The notes: generated by a model not told the origin, from the sequence alone. A stretch of 64,000 nucleotides of DNA from Meandrina meandrites (GCA_963693305.1 OY855905.1:33620750-33684749); one strand, 5' to 3'. Shown: positions 20,779 to 32,582, counted from the first letter of the stretch. Numbers and translations are program-made.

Positions 20779-23290
20779 AATAACAGCACGCAATGCATGC
20801 AGAAGCGATGACGTTTCACAAGGGGTCTTTAAGAATTTTCAGGAAATTTGACAGAAAATTTCAAAAAGGTAAATAAAAGTAGCTAACAACTTCTGTGTTG
20901 AATGATTGTGCGTTATCTTGCAGGGAGACATCCGATACTGACGACATACGATACAAGGTCAAACGTTGTCTTGAAATTGTTGAGCCCTTTTGTTTTAAAA
21001 AAATTTAAAGATTTCTGTTAACTAAATCTAATAAAACACATCAAATATAATTTGTCTCTTTCGTTTCTACTTAGAATTAGTCCTTTCTAATTGCCCGGGA
21101 GTATTTTGCTTTGAGTTCTACGCGGTGTTTTCTTGTTGAGTTAAACTTGATTTCTTTTCTACTGACGTTTATTCCTGAACAACTTCTGTGTTGAAGTTGC
21201 GTTATCTTGTAGCGCGACATCCGATACTGACGGCATACGATACAAGGTCAAACGCTGTCTTGAAAATGTTTAGCCCTTTTCTTTTAACAAATGTAAAGAT
21301 TTCTGTTTACTAAATCTATTAAAACACATCAAATATAACTTGTCCCTTTCGTTTATACTTAGATTCGGTCCTTTCTAACTGCCCGGGAGTATTTTGCTTT
21401 GAGTTCTACGGGGTGATTTCTTGTTGAGTTAAACTTGAATTCTTTTCTACTGACGTTTATTCCTGAAGTTAGTTCTTAATCCTATTCGGTTCTACAGATC
21501 GGTCGATCGCAACAGACAACAGATCCCGTCCACTCGCACGACGACATTAAGCGATGGCATGTTCCCAGTGCTCTTCGGTTCAATTCAGGGAGTAATCGCG
21601 CTCACACCGTAACACCAAAAATTCCATCGCTTTTCCGCTTTCCAACATTAACCGATGACATCATAAGATGATGTCATCGCTTAAAAACGCTATAAAACAT
21701 ATCTCCTCGTCACAACCCTCTTGGCCACGATGTTTTAGACGCTCGATCATTTCAAAAAGAGAGCAGGGAAAAACCACAGGGGAAGCTAACTCTGTTTTGC
21801 AAAGATGGCTGTTAATCATTAATTTAGCATAACGCTATGGCTGATCCTAGGCTGATCTATTTATAAGCTTGTCATGTAGATTACAGCCAATCATAAGGCT
21901 AAAACAGGCCGTTAGTTAGGTTGGCCCGACCCATCAGAAAAATATGATGTTTCCGCGGGGCCAGAGGGGCGTCTTTACGTCCCGTATAAACTTAACTGTT
22001 TTTTTTTACACAAATTATCGAGTCCACCATTTTTCTGATGGGTACGGGCCAATTTTTGTTGTGGTATAAACGGCATTACTTTGGACTTCGTATTCAAAAT
22101 CTCCGAAGACGCGACCAAAACCAGGACGTTTTTATTTCGGATTCGCTCACCTAAACGGCAAAATTAATATATCTGGTCACAAAACATCACGAATCCGTCA
22201 CGAAAAATATCCCCGAGTGTAAACGAAGACTGAGAGGTACGCCTCTTTCGATATTCCACTGTTTGAACCGTCAATTACAGGCTATCATCTGTTTTCCTTG
22301 TTTTGTAGCATGTTCTGTTTTTTAAGCGATGACGTCATAGAATGACGTCATCGGTTAATGCTGTAAAGTGGAAAAGTGATGGAATTTATGGAATTTTTGG
22401 TGTTACGGTGTGAGCGCGATTACTCCCTGAATTGAACCGAAGAGCATTGGGAACTAGGTGCATGGTTTGTGTTCTTGTTCTTGTCGTCGTGCGAGTGGAC
22501 GGAATCTGTTGTCTGTTGCAATCGACCGATCTTTCTAGAACCGAATAGAATTTGGAACTAACTTCAGGGATAAACGTCAGTAGAAAAGAATTCAAGTAAA
22601 GCTCAACAAGAAATCACGGCGTAGAACTCAAAGCAAAATACTCCCGGGCAGTTAGAAAGGACCGATTCTATGTATAAACGAAAGACACAAATTATATTTG
22701 ATGTGTTTTATTAGATTTAGTAAACAGAAATCTTTACATTTTTTAAAAGAAAAGGGCTAAACATTTTCAAGACAGCGTTTGACCTTGTATCGTATGTCGT
22801 CAGTATCGGATGTCGCGCTACAGGATAACACAGCTTTTGTCAAACAGTCATTCAACACAGAAGTTGTTCAGGAATAAACGTCAGTAGAAAAGAAATCAAG
22901 TTTAACTCAACAAGAAAGCACTGCGTAGAACTTAAAGCAAAATACTCCCGGACAGTTAGAAAGGACTAATTCTAAGTATAAGTGAAAGAGACTAATTATA
23001 TTTGATGTGTTTTATAAGATTTAGTAAACCGGAATCTTTAATTTTATTAAAAACAAAAGGGCTCAACAATTTCAAGACAGCGTTTGACCTTGTATCATAT
23101 GTCGTCAGTATCAGATATCTCCCTGCAACATAACGCAACTTTTGTCGAACAATCATTCAACACAGAAGTTGTGAGCTATTTTTATTAACTTTCTTGAAAT
23201 TTTCTGTCAAATTTCCTGAAAATTCTTAAAGACCCCTTGTGAAACGTCATCGCTTCTGCATGCATTGCGTGCCGTTTATTTTTTAATAAA
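20779..23290. mobile_element. 2.5-kb foldback element with ~900-bp arms
   Basis: The ends read GCACGCAATGCATGCAGAAG on the left and CTTCTGCATGCATTGCGTGC on the right. Each arm holds two tandem ~290-bp repeats (starting near AACAACTTCTGTGTTGAA) and an inner end with nested palindromes of TGACGTCA or TGATGTCA (about 21645-21680 and 22322-22360). The unique centre (about 21690-22310) has a further inverted pair, GACCCATCAGAAAAAT / ATTTTTCTGATGGGT. No protein is encoded, so it is a non-autonomous foldback. A degraded second copy is at 35925-36810. Confidence 0.8.
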
Positions 23291-23546
23291 CACCCATTTG
23301 AACTCACTTAATTTTCAAATACCGGCCACGTGTATAACAATTGTACAACAATTGAGGAGGGGGTTACTTATTGGATGTTAGATGTTTTGCATAGACGATG
23401 CCGTGTACATACGGCTATGACGTCATCATTCCGCGCCTCAACATTCAACCTCGTTCCCGGGCCTCTCCTTTTCGTCCTCTCTCCTCGACGAGAGGGGAGG
23501 AAAAGGAGAGAGGGCCTGTGAACGAGGTTGCTACATTTACATTTGT
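23291..23546. other. Spacer with GC-rich hairpin
   Basis: A hairpin of GGCCTCTCCTTTTCGTCCTC against GAGGAAAAGGAGAGAGGGCC lies at 23459-23518. No gene. Confidence 0.55.
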
Positions 23547-23550
23547 TTAA

Positions 23551-24295
23551 GGTCGCGCAGGACCCTTGCTCTCATTATGTATGTATTTATTTAAAGATTA
23601 TGCACGAACTGCAACGACTGAGGACGACAACAAACGAAACATTCATGAACACGTACTAAAGTTCTTTGTATTAGTAACTATTTCAGTTTTAAATCACGCA
23701 GCGAATTATCATAATTAGATTCACTGCTTTGAATACACATTCACAGTTGTAAACAGCGACTCGGAAGGTCTTCGGAAGCCTTAAAACCTGAAATTTTGTG
23801 TCCAAGTTTTCTCCGCCGATATAGAATTTCAGAACTTGATTCGCGAGGAACATAAACTTGGTGTACTCTAATGTGTTCTGGCAAAAGCGAATTTCAAAAT
23901 TTCCTTTTCAAAAAGAAGATAGCACGCTTCAAAGTTTAGATTTCACATTTTACTCTCTTAGAAGCCAATAACTTCTTGAAATTTTTAAATTCGAGAAGAG
24001 GTTATGATTTATCGCTACGCTATATAGTCGCTCAATTCGGTGCGATGTCTAGCTGAAAACTTGGACATGAAATCGGATTATCTGCATTTTCACTTTGAGA
24101 GCTTGTAACATCACACTTTACAGTGATCTGCCAGTAAAACGACAATCATCGCGCAATTCCATCATTACCTAAAAACGTTGATAAATTTTAGAGGAATCGA
24201 TGTTCAAAATTCAGAGAATTACAGCTTTATAAGATGACAACCCTTCAAGAAATTTTGCTAATGGATTTATTAATGAGCCAGGGTCCTGCGCGACC
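23551..24295. mobile_element. TTAA-flanked non-autonomous DNA element, GGTCGCGCAGG ends
   Basis: TTAA lies at 23547-23550 and 24296-24299. The terminal repeats GGTCGCGCAGGACCCTTGCT and its complement AGCCAGGGTCCTGCGCGACC differ by about one base. The 745-bp body is AT-rich with no open frame. TTAA target duplication is typical of piggyBac and Kolobok superfamilies. Confidence 0.8.
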
Positions 24296-24299
24296 TTAA

Positions 24300-24694
24300 A
24301 ATGCTTCTCTAATATTTTTCCTTTAATTTACTGCACCCTGGAAATCAGACAGCCAATCACTGCCAGTCGCAATCAATGTCCAGAAATGTTTTTAATGTTT
24401 CACGTGGTTTTTCGTTACTATTGAGCACTGTAGGCTTGTACCCAGTGATTCCTCAAGTGGGTTTTGCTTTTTAGGCCTGGTTACTCTCATTATGCTAGGC
24501 TCCTAAGGCCTTCCAGGTTTTTATTTTTGCGCTTCATGGGGGTCTGGAAAAAATTTACGGCATAATTACGAGCATAATAGCAACAGTCGACTGTAATTTG
24601 GAGCATAATAGTTCGTTTTGAGGGCAATGGCAAAAAGCATAATGCTCGATTTTAGGAGCGTGATGTGTCAAACCCTATTGAGCATAAAAAATCC
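24300..24694. other. Intergenic, no gene
   Basis: Several GAGCATAATAG/AGCATAATGC motifs (24540-24640) form a loose repeat. No coding support. Confidence 0.4.
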
Positions 24695-26128
24695 TTTGTA
24701 TTATTTTGGCCAATCAGCGAAAAGTAACTTCAGAGTCACTTTCATGTACTATTTCCAAAACGAGAGCGAGTGTTTCATCGGGGTATCCAAACACCGAGAA
24801 ACAAATGAAAGCACGAGGCCGTAGGCCTCGTGCTTTTATTGTTGCGAGGTGTTTGGATACCCCGATGAAACACGAGCTCGAGTTTTGGAAATAACTTCTC
24901 AAATGCAACAATAGGAAATTATGCAGTAACATGTTTTGTCAAAAGAAACAATAAGAAATTATGCAGTGTCAAATTTTTGCCCTTTTCTGTAAGAACGCGA
25001 TTGCATGCATGATTCATTAGCGTCCCAGCCATGAGCGAGGAAGGAGTGGCGTGGTTTAGGAACCGAAAATGGTTTACGAGGAAGAAAGTTAAGTCAAGAA
25101 AGCCGTATTCCCCGTCAACAAGGTATAAAAACAAATACGCGTTAACGTTTTTAAACAATGGCGAAGAACTCGGGTGGAGAAAAATTTCCATTCTTTCAGG
25201 AGGCCCGTTTAGAGATTACAATTTGCATTAGGTTTCAAAGCGTTCGACTCTCTGAATTGTTGCCAAAGCAAATTTGTCATTGAAGTAGAGCAAAAAGAGC
25301 GAAGAGATGTATCCACCAAAAACAATTTATGTAATAGTATTTAGTATCCGACGCTATCTGTATTTAAGGAATTGTTGTTAGCACTATTTCGGATTTCATG
25401 AGTTGTATTGTTAAAAAATTTCAAGGTTACTACGGACTAATAAATATTCATTGTTTTGTGCAAGTTGTCGATGTGCATAATGTAGTGGTATATACCACTC
25501 TCACTGGAGATTGGTATACTGGTTTTCATTGGGTATCCAAATGCATGAACGTGATGTGGTATACATCTCGTGATTGGAAGTTAACTTAATGAATTATTAA
25601 TGAGTTTGAGAAGTGTTCTTACAAGGCGGTTATTGTATCGGCCATATTTTATTTTAATTAACATAAGATAGCCGAAAAATGTCGGAAGTCATTTCGGATT
25701 TCAGAAAGAAAAATATATCAACATCCACCGGTAAGTTTTGTTTGGACCGATCAGATGTATTGTAAATATAAATTGTGTCTTGTTCACCCGTGCAGTGCAT
25801 TGAGGGCGGTTCGGCATACTCGTCTGGCCCGTACTGTGTATTTCTCGGCGTACATTGTTTTACCGCACGTGCCAGACGAGATAAGACGAGTGTGCCGAAC
25901 GGCCGCCAATGTGTCGCTAACAGGTAAACAAGCCACTATTTTCGATTCCTCTGATCAGTCCAAGTGACAATATCCGGGTAGATCTTGAAATATATTTCTT
26001 TCTGACATCCGAAATGATTCCCCGACTTTTTGTGGTTCTCTAATGTAAATTGAAATAGACTGCTGTGTAAGAACACACGAAAGTGACTCTGAAGTTACTG
26101 TTCGCCGATTGGGCAAAATAATACAAAT
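24695..26128. mobile_element. 1.4-kb element with ~50-bp terminal inverted repeats
   Basis: The left end TTTGTATTATTTTGGCCAAT ... AACTTCAGAGTCACTTTC matches the right end GAAAGTGACTCTGAAGTT ... AAAATAATACAAA (26077-26128) inverted. Two strong hairpins lie inside. One at 24765-24895 pairs GTTTCATCGGGGTATCCAAA / TTTGGATACCCCGATGAAAC around a GCACGAGGCC/GGCCTCGTGC core. The other at about 25800-25915 pairs GGCGGTTCGGCATACTCGTC with its complement. No transposase frame is seen. Confidence 0.7.
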
Positions 26129-26504
26129 GACAATTTTGCACATTAGAAGTGGATGTCAATGGTTCGCTTTAGGGTAACCTTTGTTACTCTTCAAAACTTG
26201 TCGTTCAGTAAATTTGTTGCTTTGGCTGCGATATCCAAATCAGTGGAATCAACCCGAGATACATTCGAGTCGCGCTTTGCCTTTTGTTATTTCTTTGGTG
26301 CGAAAAAGAGTGGAATACAGGTAAAAGGTTGAGGTAATTCTGTAATTTGTGTTGAAAATAAATACAAATAACGTCAGTAAAAATTCTTTGCAAGTGGACT
26401 ATATGCTGTATCATTCCACAGACCGAACCTTTTCAGGCAGTGTTCTGAGATAATAATTTTCTTTACTTTACACACAACTTACCGGATCTAACTCAGGAAT
26501 AAAA

Positions 26505-26845
26505 TTGACTAATTAAACGAGACTTACCTGTAAGTTGAAGTTTGATTGAGATTCTACCGTAGCATTTGCAGAAATGAAGAGATCACATGAGATAGCAAGT
26601 CACGTGACTTCGAGCTCAGTCTTGAAAGCATATTTTTTGAGGAGTCCTGTAGACTACCCCATACATAAATAATGAATTGATGTATGCAGCACCATAGAAT
26701 GATAGGAATAATGACTAGATGAGATAAGGCTAGCATACGGGGGGGGGGGGGGGGGAATAGGGAGGGATGTGATCTCTTCATTTCTGCAAATGCTACGGTA
26801 GAATCTCAATCAAACTTCAACTTACAGGTAAGTCTCGTTTAATTA
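26505..26845. repeat. Inverted repeat beside the DIRS left end, with a DIRS-end relic
   Basis: TTTGATTGAGATTCTACCGT ... GAAATGAAGAGATCACAT at 26520-26585 is mirrored at 26765-26840. The left arm runs on into GAGATAGCAAGTCACGTGAC, which also lies just inside the DIRS right terminal repeat at 35340-35375. The piece therefore looks like an older DIRS terminus. A 17-G tract sits at 26739-26755. Confidence 0.65.
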
Positions 26846-26975
26846 TTCAATTCTACCTTGCATTTGCATACATTCTGAGAGCACATGAGATTTTAGAGCT
26901 CTATAGGGCCCTCAAAAAATAAAGAGTACACATTCCAAATAAGGAATGGTAAACATGGCATCTATTACCAATGCA

Positions 26976-28085
26976 CTAATTCTTCCCCAGTACATTGTTA
27001 GCAAAGGAACTATCATTAGACAGGGGTTTGTTATAATAAACAGCAAATACAGAGCTTGAACGCCAGCCAGCAGTGGCCATAATTTCATCTAAAGGAACAT
27101 TAGCTAACTTTGCAGCGGAAGTGGCTGCACTTCTGGTGGAGTGAGGCTTAAAAACAGAAGTATTAATTCCAGCGTCAAGCATAACCTGTTTGAGCCACCT
27201 AGAAATAGTGTCTTTCGATGCAGGCCCACGAGGCTTGCAGTGGCAAATTAAAAGTTGAGAACATGAACCTCTAAACTTAGCAGTTCTCTTAAGATACTCT
27301 TGTAACAATGTAAAAACGCAAAGGGTTTTATCATGGTCATATTTCTTCAACACAATAGGTTGCAGGTGTCTTTGTCTGCCACCATTAGCACTTGTTTGCT
27401 TAAGAAGAGATGTAATCTGAAAAACATATTCACCAGCTTTAGTTTGCATGTCATTAATTGACAGCAACTTAAGAGTCTGTGTTCGCTGTGCAGTCACTAA
27501 GGCCAAAATCATAGCCAGTTTCAATGTCAATTGCTTCAGAGACATTTCCTTGATGTCAGGGTAGTCCTTAAGGTGGCTAAGGACAATTTGAGGGTTCCAT
27601 GTTTCCACATATCTGGGGAAAGTTGGTTTCCTGTTGAAAGCACCTGACATAAAACGTGAAACAATAGGATGTTCTCCAACTTTGAAGCCATCAATGTTGA
27701 TGAATGAAGAAAGGGCACTTCTAGTGGTTCCTAGAGCACTGTAGCTAAGCTTTTTGGACTGAAGAGTTAGAAAATTCAACAGTTCTGGCAGAGAAGGTGT
27801 TGTAATGCTGATCTTCCGTTCTTTACAGTAATTTATCCAAGCAGATATGCTGCTTCTGTATTGCTTCTGAGTACCTTCTCTCCATGAATCAATGATGATG
27901 CTCAAAGTTTCCCCAGTTATTCCTTGTAACTGGAGGGATTCCCTGACACAAGACAGCCAATCAGTTGGAGCTGGGGGTAAAGGGGGTGGATTTTCTTGAC
28001 ATCGTGGGGAAGGGTCAGTGTTGACTTCTGCAGCTTTATTCGGTGTGGAGGAGCCACTAGCATTGACATCACTCGTGGGTACCAA
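26976..28085 (-). CDS. DIRS tyrosine recombinase (phage-integrase family)
   Basis: An open frame of about 369 codons overlapping the RT frame by 169 bp. The N-terminal core-binding part reads SWREGTQKQYRSSISAWINY. Catalytic residues are visible: Arg in TAQRTQTL, His-x-x-Arg in PHSTRSAATSA, Trp in TAGWRSSSVF and Tyr in FAVYYNK. It integrates the circular cDNA by site-specific recombination, which explains the lack of target duplication. All catalytic residues are present. There is no ATG at the frame start, so expression probably depends on the overlap. Confidence 0.9.
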   Translation of the reverse strand: MVPTSDVNASGSSTPNKAAEVNTDPSPRCQENPPPLPPAPTDWLSCVRESLQLQGITGETLSIIIDSWREGTQKQYRSSISAWINYCKERKISITTPSLPELLNFLTLQSKKLSYSALGTTRSALSSFINIDGFKVGEHPIVSRFMSGAFNRKPTFPRYVETWNPQIVLSHLKDYPDIKEMSLKQLTLKLAMILALVTAQRTQTLKLLSINDMQTKAGEYVFQITSLLKQTSANGGRQRHLQPIVLKKYDHDKTLCVFTLLQEYLKRTAKFRGSCSQLLICHCKPRGPASKDTISRWLKQVMLDAGINTSVFKPHSTRSAATSAAKLANVPLDEIMATAGWRSSSVFAVYYNKPLSNDSSFANNVLGKN

Positions 28086-29929
28086 AACTGTGTTGGCCAG
28101 TCGGGGAGAACTAGGATTGCTGTTGTCTTGGCGAATATTATCTTCTGAAGTACTTTCCCAATTATACTAAAAGGTGGAAAACAGTAAACAAGTTTATACA
28201 CAGACCAGTCAAGTGTAAAGGCATCAATAGAATAGGCACTTGGGTCAGGTTTCCATGCTGCATAGCAGGGCAGTTTTGCATTCAAACGTGATGCAAAAAG
28301 ATCAATCTCAGGTTTTCCCCATTTAGTAATTAAGCTGTTATAAACATGAGTGTCTAATGACCATTCAGTGTCATCATGAAAATGTCTACTTGCTTGGTCA
28401 GCTTCAACATTTTGTTTCCCAGGTAAATGGGTGACAGTTAAGAATATGCCCCTGTCCTTGCACCACAAAAGAGTTTCCCTTGCAATCTCATTACAGTCCC
28501 GAGAGTGGGTGCCACCCATATTTCTCAGATAGGAAACCGCTGTTTGGTTATCAGACAACACTTTGATGTTACAGTTTGTTAAGTCTGAGCACAAAGACTG
28601 AAGACCAAAAAGGACTGCTTTGATTTCCAAGTAGTTTATGTGGCACATACTCTCACTGTGGGACCATCGTCCATTTGCAACAAGGGGAGAATTTTCAATG
28701 ACACTTCCCCATCCTTCTAGAGAGCTATCGCATTTAAGGGTTAATTTGTATTTCATAGGCAGAACAGGGCATGGATCATTGTCAATATTTGAAAGCCACC
28801 AAGACATGTCTTTCTTAGCTGTATCAGAGATGAGCATTCTCTCATCTAAGTTCCACCCATTCTTCTTTAAAGCATCAGTTTTGTCATTTTCAAGAGCACG
28901 GTAATACAGTGGGGCATATTTAACTCCAGGAAAACATGACACCATTTGCCCAAGTACGGATGCAACCTCTCTTATAAGTGGCTGCTCCTTCCTAAGGAGC
29001 TGTAGGATGGCTGATTTTGCTTTATCAGCCTTGTCCAATTTCATAGAGACTGTCATCGCAACAGAGTCTAAAATGAAACCCAGAAAATTGACTCTCTGGG
29101 ATGGGACAAGTTGAGATTTATCAGAATGGATAGTGAATCCTAAAGACTGCAACAATGTAATAGCCCGTTGTATAAAACCGAGCAATGTCTGAGGGTCATC
29201 GGCAAAAAAGATAATGTCATCAATGTAAATGACTAAAAGCACCCCGTCCTCCCTTAATCTTGCAAGGGCAGGTTTTAAAAGTTTGGTAAAAATTCTGGGT
29301 GCACTAGAGAGGCCATTAGGAAGGCAAACAAATTCATAAAGTTGGCCTTCATGTTCGAAACGAAGGTATTTTCTGTCTTCAGTCCTAATAGGAACAGAGT
29401 AGTATGCCTCCTTTAGGTCTAAGACAGCCATCCAGCAATTAGGCTTCATCAGTTGGGTTGCACTATGCAGTGAATCCATCTTAAAGTGGTGGTACACAAT
29501 ATGCTTATTAAGCTTTTTCAAGTTCAAAATAAGACGGTGAGACCCATCTTTCTTGGGTCTGGTGAAAATTGTTGAGATAAATTCACCAGGAACATGAGTA
29601 GCTTTCCTAATGACCCCTTTAGTTAAAAGTTTCTTAATTTCAGTAGTGGCAATATCTGACTCTCTACTAGAAAGTATGACTGCTCTAGGGGTTTGCACCT
29701 GACAAGGTGGGTTGCAAAACTCTAGTTGACAACCCTGAACGATGCTTAAAATGTAGGGATCAGACGTTAAAGTCTGCCAGACACTGAAATGCCGAGCTAT
29801 GTTTCCAGCTATATATACACTGTTGCAAAGTGGTGGACATATACTTACTGTGCTAGTAGCTGGCAGTAAGTGTTCTATTGGTTTGTCCGGGTTGTCTTGT
29901 CCCGGTTGGCATTGTTTTTGTATTTCCAA
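27917..29929 (-). CDS. DIRS reverse transcriptase / RNase H polyprotein
   Basis: An open frame of about 670 codons. RT motifs in order: GSHRLILNLKKLNKHI, WMAVLDLKEAYYSVPI (first catalytic Asp), LPNGLSSAPRIFTK, VIYIDDIIFFADD (catalytic YIDD) and VNFLGFIL. RNase H follows with LKCDSSLEGWG, NYLEIKAVLFGL and VLSDNQTAV ... LPGKQNVEADQASR. After it comes a segment with DLFASRLNAKLPCYAAWKPD and CFPPFSIIGKVL, the methyltransferase-like region typical of DIRS. It makes cDNA from element RNA. It overlaps the recombinase frame (to 28085). There are no internal stops. Functional status is uncertain because ORF1 is broken. Confidence 0.9.
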   Translation of the reverse strand: MEIQKQCQPGQDNPDKPIEHLLPATSTVSICPPLCNSVYIAGNIARHFSVWQTLTSDPYILSIVQGCQLEFCNPPCQVQTPRAVILSSRESDIATTEIKKLLTKGVIRKATHVPGEFISTIFTRPKKDGSHRLILNLKKLNKHIVYHHFKMDSLHSATQLMKPNCWMAVLDLKEAYYSVPIRTEDRKYLRFEHEGQLYEFVCLPNGLSSAPRIFTKLLKPALARLREDGVLLVIYIDDIIFFADDPQTLLGFIQRAITLLQSLGFTIHSDKSQLVPSQRVNFLGFILDSVAMTVSMKLDKADKAKSAILQLLRKEQPLIREVASVLGQMVSCFPGVKYAPLYYRALENDKTDALKKNGWNLDERMLISDTAKKDMSWWLSNIDNDPCPVLPMKYKLTLKCDSSLEGWGSVIENSPLVANGRWSHSESMCHINYLEIKAVLFGLQSLCSDLTNCNIKVLSDNQTAVSYLRNMGGTHSRDCNEIARETLLWCKDRGIFLTVTHLPGKQNVEADQASRHFHDDTEWSLDTHVYNSLITKWGKPEIDLFASRLNAKLPCYAAWKPDPSAYSIDAFTLDWSVYKLVYCFPPFSIIGKVLQKIIFAKTTAILVLPDWPTQFWYPRVMSMLVAPPHRIKLQKSTLTLPHDVKKIHPLYPQLQLIGCLVSGNPSSYKE

Positions 29930-30884
29930 GGTTTGGAGTTGTGGCCTCTCCAGTTTTTTGACGGCTTATAGCTGTTATTGCCAGGCCTTCCTGGAGAAGA
30001 GCGTTGCCCTTTGTAATTAGGGGTGATCTTGGCCCCTATTTTGTTTTGATCACCAATATCTTTCAAATGCTTTTGTAGATCATCTCCAAAGAGAAAATCT
30101 GTAAATGGCAACTGGGAGGAGCAGAGGGCTGAGTATTCCTTCCCAATATCTGGTCTCAGAAGCAGACGCCGTTGCATGTTTATCTCATAAGAGGCATGAG
30201 TGAGGAGGGTCATGGCCTCCAGCCCCAGTTTCTTTAAGTCTTGGCATTCTTCATCATCAAGTGATTTCGCCTGCATAAGCTTGTTCGTTATTCGAACAAC
30301 TGGCAGGATGCCTTTTGTGAGGGCTTGTTGTATTTTGAAAAATTGTAAATCCCTCTTCTTTGTAGGCTCTCTCAATCGACGCCAAATGCCTGGGTTTACC
30401 CTGGGAGGCTTGGCTGCAGTACAATTAGCCGGTCTCTCCTGCCTCTCAAGCCGGTCTTTGAGATTTTTCTCGCTTAGTTTGCAGCGGAACATTTTGTCAA
30501 CTAGCTTGGCTAGTTTCTCATTTTCGAGGCTTTCGCCCACGGTATCGTCAGACTCGTATTCTTTTACGAGTTCCGAGAGGAAATCGTCCTCATCACCACT
30601 ACGAGTGGTATTTTGCTCTGACTCATCATTTTTGCTATTTAGCACAGAGTCGTAGAGAATCTCGCAGTCAGTTGACTGGTCGGAGGCGCTCATGGAGCTT
30701 CCCGCCTCGCCATCTTTGTCTTTCGCCTTTTTGGCGGGAACGGCGTTTGGAGACTTGCTCGCCGGCCGTTTTCCTTTGCCTTTTGTCTCTCCACGAGGTG
30801 GAGGTAGAAGATCTGGTAGGCTTTTTGTTAAGCCTAGTATTGCGTTGGTGAGTAGGTTAATTTCCTCCGAAGAAGCGGGGGTTG
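29875..30884 (-). pseudogene. DIRS ORF1 (gag-like), main part after the interruption
   Basis: This is the 3' part of the first DIRS frame. It is open from the insertion site at 30884 through an ATG at 30693 to a stop at 29875. It has an acidic stretch (DEDDFLSELVKEYESDD), an ATP-free helical middle (IQQALTKGILPVVRITNKLM) and a basic, Asn/Gly-rich tail (RGHNSKPWKYKNNANR) suited to nucleic-acid binding. The 5' part lies beyond the nested transposon at about 35101-35241. ORF1 overlaps the RT frame by about 55 bp, so RT is probably made by frameshift or internal initiation; no ATG opens the RT frame. Confidence 0.75.
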
Positions 30885-32038
30885 CAGGGGTGGATCCAGG
30901 ATTTTAGATGAGTGATTTGCACCAACTTAACTAAAAAGGGGAGGGGGGGGGGGGGGTTGTTGGGGCATGCTTCCTCAAGCACCTCCACAGAAAGCATGAT
31001 TCTGTACAAAAAATCATTCATGTTTCTTAACACTTTACAGCCCAAATTATTTTGGAACTCAATTTAGTACTTAATCTGAGGTCCCCAAAAATATAAAATA
31101 TGTCACGCATATGTCACAACAGAAATATGTCACGCATATGCTACAACTCAGTAAAGCCTTGCGTAAATATTTAACTTGTTTCCTATACGTAAATCCATTA
31201 AAATAACCCGTAAAATGATTTTTACGGTTTATACTATGTATAAATAAATTTTCATTTGTAAAACTCCCTGAAGAAGTCCGCGACAGTCGGACGACACGCG
31301 TAGGAGAATAAATCAGTTGTTCAAAATACCGTTCGCATACGGGCCATTCCATGTTACGGACATTACATTCACAGAGCAATTTTCAACTTTTAATCTTTTT
31401 AAAAAACTTATCCTGCATAGTTTTTATTGAGGTTCTGTATTTATAAACAACCCTCTTATGTTAATCTAATTACCTGTAGAAAAATGTGTTGATTTTATTT
31501 GAAATTGCTGAGAATGTTTCTGTTTTCATCTCTGTTACGGACATTACACAAAAATAAACCCAAGATTTTACAGGCTTACTTGACACTTCTATTCCTGTGA
31601 ATTTACAACAAAAACATTAATACTATGACAATGAGAGGAATTGAGGTAGATAACAGCTTTTTAAAATCTAGTTGTTTTTATTATATTGTTAGAAGGTTTT
31701 GAGCTGGGTGTTAAAATCTGTGTTACGGACATTACATAATTTTTGTTACGGACATTACACTGTGAAACACTTTTCACATGGAAAGGTTTGAGTTAACATT
31801 TTGGTTTATTTTTGGACTTGTAGTGATTGACAATGTTCAATTGTTCAAAAAAGTTCAAATTCTGAATAATTTTGTAACTTTTCTGTACAGTACATGGTTG
31901 TGAACTTTAGAATCCTTTAGGTCTGTGGATAACCCCATTTTGAGCATGCTCAATAGAATTCAGTGTTACTGAGCATGCTCTGACTAGAGCCTCTGCTGTC
32001 TCTCGTTTGTCCCTTCTTGATACTGTGCACATTTGCAG

Positions 32039-32524
32039 TTTTGTCGTATAATTATGGCAGGAATTGAAGACCTTCCACAGCAGCCAAACCTCTCTGACTG
32101 TGGAGTTTATGCCTGTCAGTTCGCAAAATGCCTATTCTCGAGGGATCGGTGCATGGTAAGCGAAGATCATGGAAGCATTTTGCAATTCAGAAAGTGCATG
32201 ATCTTAGAACTGCATCAAAAAGAAATTGTCACCATGTCATTGGAGGACATTGAATGTGAAAATTATTATGCTGTGGAGTATGAAACAAAGTTTTATATAG
32301 GCAGAGCAATAAGAGTAATTGAAGATAAGGTTGAATTCAAATTTCTTCACCAAGTGGTGAAAAAATTCAAGTGGCCTCTGAGGGATGACAATGACATTGT
32401 CTACAAGAGAAGAGTTTTCTTTGGCCCCACAGTGCTGGCAGGCACTGGACCTTTTGAAATTCCCAGCCTGGGTGATATTGATAAGTTGTTTAAATATCTC
32501 CGAAAACAAAATGTTTTCAAATAA
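32039..32524 (+). pseudogene. Ulp1/SENP-like (C48) cysteine protease, C-terminal exon only
   Basis: It opens after a good acceptor (TTTGCAG ending at 32038); the ATG at 32054 is in frame, and it runs to TAA at 32522. LPQQPNLSDCGVYACQFAKC carries the conserved Gln and catalytic Cys of the C48 family. The catalytic His and Asp/Asn, which precede this in the family, are not present upstream. The C-terminal part (YYAVEYETKFYIGRAI; KRRVFFGPTVLAGTGPFEIP) resembles tails of transposon-borne Ulp1 proteins in cnidarians, from memory. It is either the last exon of a longer gene whose upstream exons are lost, or a truncated relic. Confidence 0.6.
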
Positions 32525-32582
32525 CTGAGTTACTTACAAAACAACTCACAGTGTATGTAGATTGCATTGATGGTGAACTTAA

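Noticed and set aside
20583..20783. Small + strand gene upstream of deaminase 2
   Set aside because: No motif, no counterpart upstream of copy 1, and it lies in the likely promoter.
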